Source: an uncultured Duncaniella sp. (lineage in GTDB: Bacteria > Bacteroidota > Bacteroidia > Bacteroidales > Muribaculaceae). Taken from it: 26,232 nt of DNA. The DNA lies in contig CAJUIX010000029.1 of the NCBI GenBank assembly GCA_910586665.1, positions 1 to 26,232 of the forward strand, given 5' to 3'. This document shows, piece after piece, positions 15,701-21,680 of this stretch. How positions within the stretch are numbered: the first letter of the stretch is position 1; every line of letters starts with the position of its first letter. The notes under the pieces are model-generated. The model saw only the letters and a program-made list of their open reading frames with translations, made no database searches and had not been told where the DNA came from. The position numbers were made by a program, and so were the translations under genes.

Positions 15701-15890
15701 CGGCTACACCCTGCCGCAGAAGCTTACCCGCAAGGCCCTCATCGAGCGTCTGCGCGTCTACGCCACCGCTTACAACCCCTGGATCATCGTCAACGACAGC
15801 AAGCTCAAGGGCACTGACCCCGAGACAGGCGGTTCGGACGCCTTCCCGACCTACAAGCAGTTTGTATTCGGCATCAACCTCACTCTCTAA
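12789..15890 (+). CDS. SusC/RagA-family TonB-dependent outer-membrane transporter
   Basis: A 1033-aa TonB-dependent transporter that would import a nutrient (often an oligosaccharide) across the outer membrane with its SusD partner. Order: signal peptide (about 1-28, ending CLATAQ), CarboxypepD_reg-like domain (about 30-105, TVTGTVVDESGEPLIGANV), the hinge EEVVVIGYGTVKRKDLTG (about 114-131), plug domain to about residue 235 (DILKDASSTAIYGSAGANG), then the beta-barrel to the terminal FVFGINLTL. No N-terminal STN domain is present, so there is no sign of anti-sigma signalling. The ATG at 12789 is used here. An ATG at 12764 would give a longer basic N-terminus (MKNELSLRNVKWG) but is out of frame by one G in the 7-G tract. 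Codons about 811-866 are AT-rich and unlike the rest. The substrate cannot be inferred. Confidence 0.93.
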   Translation: MLNGGVKRFSAFLFSLIIAAVTCLATAQTKTVTGTVVDESGEPLIGANVAVNGTNLGAVTDIDGAFSINNVPDNAVLSISYVGYTTQEVSVAGKSTINVTLKENRELLEEVVVIGYGTVKRKDLTGAVASMKNADVVVAPTSNVMEALQGKVAGMDITKGSGEVGSDVSILLRGSRSIYGSNEPLFIIDGLPGSYNQINPSDIESVDILKDASSTAIYGSAGANGVVIITTKRGQEGKATVNFDAYYGFSGDANYKHGMTGDEWVNYQSEAYKYTTGNYPSDMATLLGNPAYTDAYNAGKWIDWVDLVSGHRATTQKYALSVSGGTQKTRVFASTSYGREEGLLENDNLNRYTLRLNIDQEINKYATIGFTSNLTYTDRNRGVKNSYTRSLSAFPLGDAYDENGKLNHEYINGQYSPMGDFIQDQFANNTKSTYINSIGYLEINPVKGLKLRSQLSTTLFNSRLGQYWGSQANANQPSYASSPYAQKTHDNSWSYTWENILSYNADIKDHSFGAQFITSYNKNTSEQTIAGSGGFLVDSWQFHRLLSGTTSPYTYSDYSRTQKMSYAFRLNYNYKGRYLLTFSNRWDGVSWFSEGSKWDAFPAGALAWRFSEEEFMESTRGWLDNAKLRVSYGITGNSGGTGAYVTQSQAYLYPNAGVTVGGVPVQFAQYTGTFAGSDLGWEKSYNWNVGLDFGVINNRIDGSIEWFKTDTKGLLYKRTVPITDGLTGWGSPLSSWQNLAKTENHGFEFTINSRNIVTRDFTWSTTLTATWSKEKIKSLPGGDLKAENLFEGHPIKSIYSWQYAGIWGTNGDPELMKKYGNVEPGFIKIETNELFTQKKDADGNLMFDENGKPIMVGDGGLHAYCDDDRRILGHQNPNWILGLNNNFRYRDFDLSVFIMGRFGQTIMSDLLGYYTGEDSRTKNQIAGTDYWTESNQGAYYPRPGTGNKQSKFYPALRVADGSFAKVKNITLGYTLPQKLTRKALIERLRVYATAYNPWIIVNDSKLKGTDPETGGSDAFPTYKQFVFGINLTL
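12798..12804 (+). repeat. 7-G homopolymer at the susC start
   Basis: Seven consecutive G residues lie four codons into susC as annotated. With seven G, the ATG at 12764 reads MKNELSLRNVKWGGKTL and stops at a TAG near 12815. With six G, the same ATG runs directly into the SusC frame as MKNELSLRNVKWG-VKRFSAF. The tract therefore decides which N-terminus is made and is a candidate slippage site or a sequencing-length error. Confidence 0.7.
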
Positions 15891-15915
15891 TCCCTTAAAA
15901 CCATAAAATAATACA

Positions 15916-17715
15916 ATGAAACGTAAATTTTCCAACATATTCTGGGCCTGCGGAGTGAGCGCGGCAATCCTCATGCAGTCCTGCTCGCTCGACGAGGTCA
16001 ACCCCGGCGGCTTCACCCTCGAAAACCTCGCCACAACCCCGGCGGGCTACGAGACCCTTCTCAACCAGTGCTACTTCGGCCTGGAGCGCCAGTTCTACAA
16101 CGGTATCGACTTCATGGGCTTCATGGAGGGCAACACCGACCTCTGGACTGCCAAGACCAACCTCATGGGCCAGAACGACAACGTGTTCAAATTCTTTGCC
16201 GGCCAATCGCCCAACCTCACCTTCACCAACGCCCTCTGGAACGCCGCCTACGACGGCATCGGCGCCTGCAACCTCGCGATTGAGACTGCTCCCAACTGCA
16301 CCTTCTCGTCCGACGCCGAGCGCAACGCCAAGGTGGCCGAGGCCCACTTCCTCCGCGCTGTCTACTACTATAACCTCGTCGAGATGTTTGGCGGAGTTGT
16401 CAAGCTGACAGCCGTGCAGAAGAGCAACAATTACGCTCCCCAGCGCACCGAGCCTATCGAGATCTACCGCGACGTCATCATCCCCGACCTCCGTTTCGCT
16501 TTCGAGTGGCTCCCCGTGGGCGACTATACTGCCGACGCCAACCCCACCAAGAAATCCGCCCTCGGCTATCTCGCCAAGGCCTGCCTCGCCACACAGCAGT
16601 ATGGCACCACCGAGTTCCTCGCCGAGGGCTTCGAGGCTGCCAAGAAGCTCATCAGCGACTGCGAGGGGGGCGGCTCCAACTATATGACCTACATGTATGC
16701 CGACTTTGACGACGTATTCAAGGAGGCCAACAACCATGCCAACAAGGAAGCCCTTTGGAAATACACCGTCTTCGGAGGCAAGACACACGGCTCCAGCAAC
16801 GGTAACTACCGCACCAACCGCAACGACGAGCACTTCCTCTGCCAGCTCAACCACTTCGGCGCCCGTGTGGACAACCAGCAGGTGCGTCTCGACTGGGACG
16901 GCGGCGTGCAGGGCGACTTCATGCCCACCCAGCACCTCCTGAGCCTCTATGTGCAGGAGGACGGCTCGCTCGACCCCCGTTTCCACAAGCTCTTCATCAC
17001 CGAGTGGAAGGCTAACCAGGCCTACACATGGACCGAGGGCGACGCTGCCCGCTACGGCAAGAGCGCTTCCAAGACAGGCGAGAAGGTCAACCCCGGCGAC
17101 CTCGCAATCCGCTTCGTTATGCCCCAGGATGCCGACTATCAGACCGAGGTAGCCTCCAAGGCCACTTCCAACTATGTGCTCATCGACTACAAGGACGTAT
17201 ATGACGACGCCAACCGTGCCATCATCATGAAGTCCGGCGACGGCGAGAACCACTACCGCTACTTCTACCCCTCGCTCAACAAGCACGCCAGCTCGAACTA
17301 TTTCGTGGCCAATGCCGGCAAGCAGCGCAACGGCAACCTCAACGGCGTGATGCCCATGCGCATGGCCGAGGTCTACCTCATCGCGGCCGAATATGACATC
17401 CTCCTCAACGGCGGTTCGGGCGCTATGGCCTACATCAACAAGGTGCGTCAGCGCGCCGGCGCCAAGGCCCTCAGCGGTGCAGCCACCATCCGCACCGTCC
17501 TCGACGAGCGCGGCCGCGAGCTCTGCGGCGAGTTCACCCGCTTCTTCGACCTCAAGCGCACAGGCATGTATGCCGGCAACGCCTACCTCCAGGAGACCTT
17601 CCCCGAACTGGCCGGCTACTTCAAGCCTGAATATGCCCTCCGCCCGATTCCGTCGAACTACATCGAAGTCATCTCGACAGGCGGTCTCTTCAATAATCCC
17701 GGCTATACCTATTGA
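15916..17715 (+). CDS. SusD/RagB-family surface lipoprotein
   Basis: A 599-aa nutrient-binding lipoprotein that caps the SusC barrel on the cell surface. The signal peptide ends in a lipobox around LMQSCS with the acylated Cys at residue 23, which supports the start at 15916. The N-terminal region LDEVNPGGFTLENLATTPAGY and the helical segment AEAHFLRAVYYYNLVEMFGG (TPR-like, about residues 137-156) are typical SusD-like features. So are ALGYLAKACLATQQYG (about 215-230), MRMAEVYLIAAEYDILLN (about 480-497) and the C-terminal PIPSNYIEV...NNPGYTY. It starts 25 nt after susC, making the usual CD operon. No glycoside hydrolase, lyase, sulfatase, peptidase or regulator follows, and an intrinsic terminator comes right after it, so this is an orphan pair. 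Confidence 0.94.
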   Translation: MKRKFSNIFWACGVSAAILMQSCSLDEVNPGGFTLENLATTPAGYETLLNQCYFGLERQFYNGIDFMGFMEGNTDLWTAKTNLMGQNDNVFKFFAGQSPNLTFTNALWNAAYDGIGACNLAIETAPNCTFSSDAERNAKVAEAHFLRAVYYYNLVEMFGGVVKLTAVQKSNNYAPQRTEPIEIYRDVIIPDLRFAFEWLPVGDYTADANPTKKSALGYLAKACLATQQYGTTEFLAEGFEAAKKLISDCEGGGSNYMTYMYADFDDVFKEANNHANKEALWKYTVFGGKTHGSSNGNYRTNRNDEHFLCQLNHFGARVDNQQVRLDWDGGVQGDFMPTQHLLSLYVQEDGSLDPRFHKLFITEWKANQAYTWTEGDAARYGKSASKTGEKVNPGDLAIRFVMPQDADYQTEVASKATSNYVLIDYKDVYDDANRAIIMKSGDGENHYRYFYPSLNKHASSNYFVANAGKQRNGNLNGVMPMRMAEVYLIAAEYDILLNGGSGAMAYINKVRQRAGAKALSGAATIRTVLDERGRELCGEFTRFFDLKRTGMYAGNAYLQETFPELAGYFKPEYALRPIPSNYIEVISTGGLFNNPGYTY

Positions 17716-17771
17716 TTGATAAATAAAAAAGCCAACACACATATACTTTTTTGAAATATTGACGTGATGTG

Positions 17772-17809
17772 CATGCGCCGTTCCTTGGTGGAAGGGCGCA
17801 TGTTTTTTT
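17772..17809 (+). terminator. Intrinsic terminator after susD
   Basis: CATGCGCC (17772-17779) pairs with GGCGCATG (17795-17802). The stem continues after one G/G mismatch with TTCC (17781-17784) and GGAA (17790-17793) around a 5-nt loop. Seven T residues (17803-17809) follow directly, with more T-rich sequence after. This is a textbook rho-independent terminator 57 nt after the susD stop and closes the susCD operon. Confidence 0.9.
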
Positions 17810-17863
17810 GTTTGTTTTTATCGGTTGTTGTCCTTTTTCCTATTGTTGTCCGATGAAAATGAT

Positions 17864-17871
17864 TATCTTTG
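17864..17871 (+). promoter_or_regulatory. Promoter of the KilA-N gene, close to leaderless
   Basis: TATCTTTG matches the Bacteroidetes -7 box TAnnTTTG. A weak ATTG at 17842-17845 lies about 18 nt upstream in the place of the -33 TTTG. Because the start codon at 17878 begins only 6 nt after the box, transcription should start at or next to the ATG. The message would be leaderless or almost so. Confidence 0.65.
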
Positions 17872-17877
17872 CAATCT

Positions 17878-18681
17878 ATGGCGAAAATCACTGTCCTAAA
17901 TACAGATATCAGTATCGTAAGGTATAATGACGAAGATTATATCAGCCTTACAGATATGGCTCGCAGCCAGATGCAGGAGCACATAATCTTCAAATGGTTA
18001 AGCCTTAAGAGCACCATTGAATATCTCGGAGAATGGGAGATGCTCTATAATACGGATTTTAATTGTACCGAATTCGGTACAATTAAAAATGCAGCGGGCA
18101 GCAATAATTTTGTCCTTTCGGTAAAGACATGGATTGAGCGGACAAATGCAGTCGGCATATGTTCGAAGGCCGGACGTTATGGCGGCACATACGCACATCG
18201 CGATATCGCATATCATTTCGGGATGTGGATAGCTCCCAAGTTCCAACTGCTTCTCGTAAAAGAATATCAGCGACTTAAATCGGAGGAGCAGAAGCAACTC
18301 GGATGGTCGGCTAAACGGGAGCTTTCCAAGATAAACTACGCAATCCACACGGATGCTATCAAGAATAATCTTATTCCCCCCGAGATAACCAAGAGTCAGG
18401 CAAATATCATCTACGCCAATGAAGCCGATGTGCTGAATGTGGCGATGTTTGGCATGACTGCGAAGCAGTGGCGCGATTCGCATCCTGATCTGAAAGGAAA
18501 CATCCGTGATTACGCTTCAATCAATGAGCTGATATGCCTTTCCAATATGGAAAACCTGAATGCAGTGTTTATCGAACAAGCCATGTCGCAGCAGGAGCGG
18601 CTGATTAAGCTAAATCGGATTGCCATTCACCAGATGAGTGTGCTTGAAGGTGGAGATAGCGATAGAAAACTACTGAAATAG
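17878..18681 (+). CDS. KilA-N domain DNA-binding protein
   Basis: A 267-aa protein of the KilA-N family, common in phages and widespread as solitary genes in Bacteroidetes. The start MAKITVLNTDISIVRYNDED at 17878 fits the family. An ATG three codons earlier overlaps the promoter box and is rejected. The KilA-N region spans about residues 8-135: YISLTDMARSQM, FKWLSLKSTIEYLGEWE, NNFVLSVKTWIERTNAVGI, KAGRYGGTYAHRDIAYHFG, and KFQLLLVKEYQRLK. The C-terminal part (KRELSKINYAIHTDAI, IYANEADVLNVAMFGMTAKQ, ICLSNMENLNAVFIEQ) is the conserved tail of the Bacteroidetes group. It has roughly 40-45% GC in the stretches I counted, against about 65% around it, suggesting acquisition. It lies between the susD terminator and nnr and is monocistronic. 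Its target and role are unknown. Confidence 0.9.
   Translation: MAKITVLNTDISIVRYNDEDYISLTDMARSQMQEHIIFKWLSLKSTIEYLGEWEMLYNTDFNCTEFGTIKNAAGSNNFVLSVKTWIERTNAVGICSKAGRYGGTYAHRDIAYHFGMWIAPKFQLLLVKEYQRLKSEEQKQLGWSAKRELSKINYAIHTDAIKNNLIPPEITKSQANIIYANEADVLNVAMFGMTAKQWRDSHPDLKGNIRDYASINELICLSNMENLNAVFIEQAMSQQERLIKLNRIAIHQMSVLEGGDSDRKLLK
18057..18088. repeat. 32-bp perfect palindrome inside the KilA-N gene
   Basis: Bases 18057-18088 are an exact palindrome centred on GAATTC, with half-site TTTTAATTGTACCGAA. It lies in codons 60-71 of the KilA-N gene. Reading the opposite strand gives the same peptide, FNCTEFGTIK. It could act as a high-affinity dyad binding site (autoregulation is an inference) or fold in mRNA as a 14-bp stem with an AATT loop. 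Confidence 0.9.
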
Positions 18682-18772
18682 TCTATTCTATTCAGTCAGA
18701 TAGCGCGGATTCCTATTCAGAAGTAAAATAATTTTTGTTGCTAAACCGACAGCTTATTTCGGCGAATTTGAG

Positions 18773-18780
18773 TAAATTTG
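18773..18780 (+). promoter_or_regulatory. Promoter -7 box of nnr
   Basis: TAAATTTG matches TAnnTTTG 26 nt upstream of the nnr start. I see no clear -33 TTTG at the right distance. In the same gap, the octamer CTATTCAG occurs twice (18688-18695 and 18713-18720). An imperfect hairpin, ACTGAAATAG with CTATTCAGT, follows the KilA-N stop without a U-run. Confidence 0.5.
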
Positions 18781-18806
18781 CGTGGGCAATTCTTGTTTGA
18801 TTCGTT

Positions 18807-20324
18807 ATGAAGATATTCACTACTGAAAATATACGCAACATCGACCGCTTCACCATCGAGGAGGAGGGGGTCAGCTCGATGGAGCTGATCCACCGTGTGG
18901 CTGAAGGCGTTGTCAACGAAATTCTCAGCCGCTGGAGTCCCTCGAAGCCGACTATGGTCTTCGCCGGGGCCGGCAACAACGGCGCCGACGCCCTCATTGT
19001 CGCCAAGCTCCTCATCGAGGCCGGCTTCTCGCCACATGTGGTGCTTATCAACGTCAAGGGCGACTCCCTCTCGCGCGACTGCCGCGCCGCCCGCGAGGAG
19101 CTGCTGCGCATGGGCGACGTGGCCATGACCGAGATTGTCCACACCTCCCACATCCCGACGCTCACGGCGGACCACCTCGTCATCGACGGCCTCTTCGGCA
19201 CCGGCCTGCGCAACCCCCTCGAGGGTGGCTACATGGCTATGGCCCGCTACATCAACGAGTCGGGCGCCACGGTCGTGTCCATCGACATCCCCTCGGGTCT
19301 ATATAGCGACTGGAACGCCCGGGTGCTCGCGCGCAACGTGGTCCACGCCGACCTCACCGTCACCGTCCAGTTTCCCCGCCTCGCCTTCTTCCTAAGCGAC
19401 AACGCCGAGCTTGTCGGCAAGTGGAAGGTGGTCGACATCGGCCTCAGCCGCAAGGCCATAGAGCAGACCCCGACGAAATACTTCCTCATCGAGCGCGACG
19501 ATGTACGCCGTGTGCTCAAGCGCCGCCCCGACTTCTGCTCCAAAGCCGACTTCGGCCACGCGCTCCTCTTCACCGGCTGCTACGGCATGATGGGCGCGGC
19601 AGTCCTCGCCGCCCGCGGCGCCCTCCGCGCGGGTGTCGGCAAGCTGACCGTCCACTCCGCCCGCTGCGGCTTCCCCGTGCTCCAGTCGGCCGTCCCCGAG
19701 GCCCTCTTCCTCCCCGACCGCAACGAGCACGTCATCTCCGACATGACACCGCGCTTCAACTACAGCGCCGTCGGCGTCGGCCCCGGCATCGGCACCAACG
19801 ACGCCACCAAGGGGGCCGTCGAGACGCTCATCAAGACCGTGAAGCGCCCGCTGGTCATCGACGCCGACGCCCTCAACATCATCGCCCGCACCCCCGCGCT
19901 CATCGACCACCTCACCCCCGGCTCGATCCTCACCCCCCACGCCGGTGAGTTTGACCGCATCTTCGGCTCGCAGATTTCCGCCGAGACGCGCCTGCTCAAA
20001 GCCCTCGAGGTGGCCCACAAATACAAGCTCATCATCGTCCTCAAAGGGCACTACAGCGCCACTGTCCGCCCCGACGGCAAGGTGTTCTTCAACTCCACAG
20101 GCTCCTCGGCTATGGCCACCGGGGGGAGCGGCGACGTCCTCACGGGCATAATCACCTCGCTCCTCGCCCAGGGCTACAAGTCGGAAATCGCCGCCACAGC
20201 CGGTGTCTACATCCACGGACTCGCCGGCGACCTCGCCGCCCACGCCGAGGGGGAGTACGGCACCTCCGCCGGCGACATCGCCGCAAATGTCGGCAAGGCA
20301 ATCAAGTCAATACTTTCCGTATAA
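18807..20324 (+). CDS. nnr: Bifunctional NAD(P)H-hydrate epimerase / ADP-dependent dehydratase (Nnr)
   Basis: Metabolite-repair enzyme. The N-terminal YjeF_N epimerase interconverts R- and S-NAD(P)HX, and the C-terminal ribokinase-like domain dehydrates S-NAD(P)HX back to NAD(P)H using ADP. The product is 505 aa, the normal fused length. Epimerase elements: FAGAGNNGADALIVAKLL (52-69), IDGLFGTGL (126-134), SIDIPSGLY (158-166). Dehydratase elements: KADFGHALLFTG (246-257), GPGIGT (325-330), VIDADALN (350-357), LTPHAGEF (375-382), GGSGDVLTGII (439-449). The epimerase loop reads NNGADA where NNGGDG is common; this is noted as a variant. It has its own promoter box and is 24 nt upstream of the DUF4831 gene, with which it is probably cotranscribed. 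Confidence 0.95.
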   Translation: MKIFTTENIRNIDRFTIEEEGVSSMELIHRVAEGVVNEILSRWSPSKPTMVFAGAGNNGADALIVAKLLIEAGFSPHVVLINVKGDSLSRDCRAAREELLRMGDVAMTEIVHTSHIPTLTADHLVIDGLFGTGLRNPLEGGYMAMARYINESGATVVSIDIPSGLYSDWNARVLARNVVHADLTVTVQFPRLAFFLSDNAELVGKWKVVDIGLSRKAIEQTPTKYFLIERDDVRRVLKRRPDFCSKADFGHALLFTGCYGMMGAAVLAARGALRAGVGKLTVHSARCGFPVLQSAVPEALFLPDRNEHVISDMTPRFNYSAVGVGPGIGTNDATKGAVETLIKTVKRPLVIDADALNIIARTPALIDHLTPGSILTPHAGEFDRIFGSQISAETRLLKALEVAHKYKLIIVLKGHYSATVRPDGKVFFNSTGSSAMATGGSGDVLTGIITSLLAQGYKSEIAATAGVYIHGLAGDLAAHAEGEYGTSAGDIAANVGKAIKSILSV

Positions 20325-20348
20325 AAACATACCCATATAATCCCAGCA

Positions 20349-21443
20349 ATGCTCAGAAAACTCTTTTCAATACTGCTGACAGGCGCCGTGGCCCTCGTCC
20401 CCGCCGCCGCTCAGACCTCGACCAAGCTCACCGCCACGAAGGCGAGCGAGTATGGACTCATCTACACCCTTCCCCTCACCGCCTTCGAGGTGACTATAGC
20501 CGTCGAGAAGACCGTCAGGACACCCGGCGAGTTCTACCAGTACGCGCGCAAGTATCTCAACACCGACCCGCTGCTCAAATCCTCCACCTCCTGGCGCATC
20601 ACCGAGGCGGTGGTCAACCCCGTGGCTGTGGCCGACGAGAGCGAGCGCTACCTCGCCAACTTCAAGGGGGGCACGGGCACCTTCATGATGGTTACCGACG
20701 AGAACTACCCCCTCTCCGTCAACGACGAGGCTTACGATGCCGAAATCACCCTCACGCCCATCCCCAAGGCCGTGAAGGCTGAGCCGACCATACTCCAGAA
20801 GCCTGTGGCGCAGCAGGCCATGACCCCTGAGATGATTCAGAGCAAGTCGCTCGCCAAGCGCGCGGAGCTTGCCGCCGACAAGATCTACGAGCTGCGCACC
20901 AACCGCAACGAGATTATCTCCGGGCAGGCCGACGCCATGCCCTCCGACGGCAACGCCATGAAGCTCGCCCTCGACCAGCTCGCAGCCCAGGAGGAAGCGC
21001 TGACGGCAATGTTCCTCGGGACGGTGCAGAAGTCGGTCGAAGTGCGCACATATACCGTCTATGTCCCCGATGAGGAGACAGACGAGCGCCTCGTCGTGGC
21101 CCGTCTCTCGGCTCTCGACGGCCTCGTGGCTCCCGAGGACCTTTCGGGCGACCCTATCTACATCTCGATTACCCCCGTGACCCGCGGCGAGCTGCCGGTC
21201 AACGAGAAGGGTGTCACCAAGAGCTTCCCCAAGGGGGGCGTTGCCTACCGTATCCCGGGCGAGGCGCGCGTCAGGCTGACCTTTGACGACCGCGTGCTTG
21301 CCGACCAGAATTTCGACGTGGCCCAGTATGGCGTCGTCTTCGGCCTCGACCCCGGCCTCTTCACCAACAAAAAATCCCCCGCCTACCTCCACTTCAACCC
21401 CCTCACCGGCGCCGTCCGCGAACTGGGAACAGTGGAGAGATAG
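20349..21443 (+). CDS. DUF4831 family exported protein
   Basis: A 364-aa protein with a Sec signal peptide (LFSILLTGAVALVPAAAQ, cleavage near residue 22) and no lipobox. The body begins with YGLIYTLPLTAFEVTIAVEK and continues with TPGEFYQYARKYLN, a pattern I recognise as DUF4831, a Bacteroidales-restricted family of unknown function predicted to be periplasmic. Near residues 170-215 is a charged helical stretch (AKRAELAADKIYELRTNRNE). The C-terminus (RIPGEARVRL... and FGLDPGLFTNKKSPAYLHFN) is the other recognisable part. It follows nnr by 24 nt. I recall this gene neighbouring nnr in other Bacteroidales, but I cannot verify it here. Confidence 0.85.
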   Translation: MLRKLFSILLTGAVALVPAAAQTSTKLTATKASEYGLIYTLPLTAFEVTIAVEKTVRTPGEFYQYARKYLNTDPLLKSSTSWRITEAVVNPVAVADESERYLANFKGGTGTFMMVTDENYPLSVNDEAYDAEITLTPIPKAVKAEPTILQKPVAQQAMTPEMIQSKSLAKRAELAADKIYELRTNRNEIISGQADAMPSDGNAMKLALDQLAAQEEALTAMFLGTVQKSVEVRTYTVYVPDEETDERLVVARLSALDGLVAPEDLSGDPIYISITPVTRGELPVNEKGVTKSFPKGGVAYRIPGEARVRLTFDDRVLADQNFDVAQYGVVFGLDPGLFTNKKSPAYLHFNPLTGAVRELGTVER

Positions 21444-21444
21444 G

Positions 21445-21575
21445 ATGGTTTAAGGTTTAGGTTTAAGGTTTAGGGGATGGTTTAAGGTTTAGGTTTAAGG
21501 TTTAGATAATACTTTGGGCTTAAATCAGCCAATCCTATATGGTATAATCTAAACCTTAAACCCAAACCTTAAACC
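21445..21575. repeat. Telomere-like long-stem hairpin repeat, copy A
   Basis: A 29-bp G-rich unit made of GGTTTAAGG and GGTTTAG elements occurs twice in direct orientation (21445-21473 and 21477-21505), separated by GGG. The second unit is the left arm (21479-21511, 33 nt) of an inverted repeat. Its right arm is 21543-21575, with two mismatches. The 31-nt loop holds TTGGGCTTAAATCAGCCA, whose GGCT/AGCC can form a small inner stem. The same core and loop recur at 26060-26162 in the same orientation. No coding signal is visible. Confidence 0.85.
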
Positions 21576-21617
21576 TAAAATTTTCTCCCTGCGTTTCCAT
21601 AATCGCACCTTTTCCCC

Positions 21618-21678
21618 TGTTATCGGGTTGTAATTTTGTGCTGTGAACACTGATTAGAAACCTAAACTCCCGATAACA
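21618..21678 (+). promoter_or_regulatory. Promoter of the phage-like module flanked by a 10-bp inverted repeat
   Basis: TAATTTTG at 21631-21638 matches the TAnnTTTG -7 box, and a T-run at 21610-21613 is a possible weak -33. TGTTATCGGG (21618-21627) and CCCGATAACA (21669-21678) are perfect inverted copies. One lies between the -33 and -7 positions. The other lies 2 nt upstream of the start codon at 21681. The arrangement suggests a regulator that binds both half-sites and closes the promoter. Confidence 0.5.
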
Positions 21679-21680
21679 CC

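Noticed and set aside
15895..17742. 615-aa open frame on the minus strand opposite susD
   Set aside because: Another antisense shadow of a strongly biased gene. The translation is a Val/Gly/Glu/Ala-rich low-information sequence, and the susD call on the + strand is secure.
17869..17877. ATG three codons upstream of the KilA-N start
   Set aside because: It overlaps the -7 promoter box, and homologous proteins as I recall begin at MAKI.
21618..21678. Invertible promoter for phase variation
   Set aside because: The repeats are only 10 bp and 41 bp apart, much shorter than known invertible promoters of Bacteroides, and no invertase gene is adjacent. An operator is the simpler reading.
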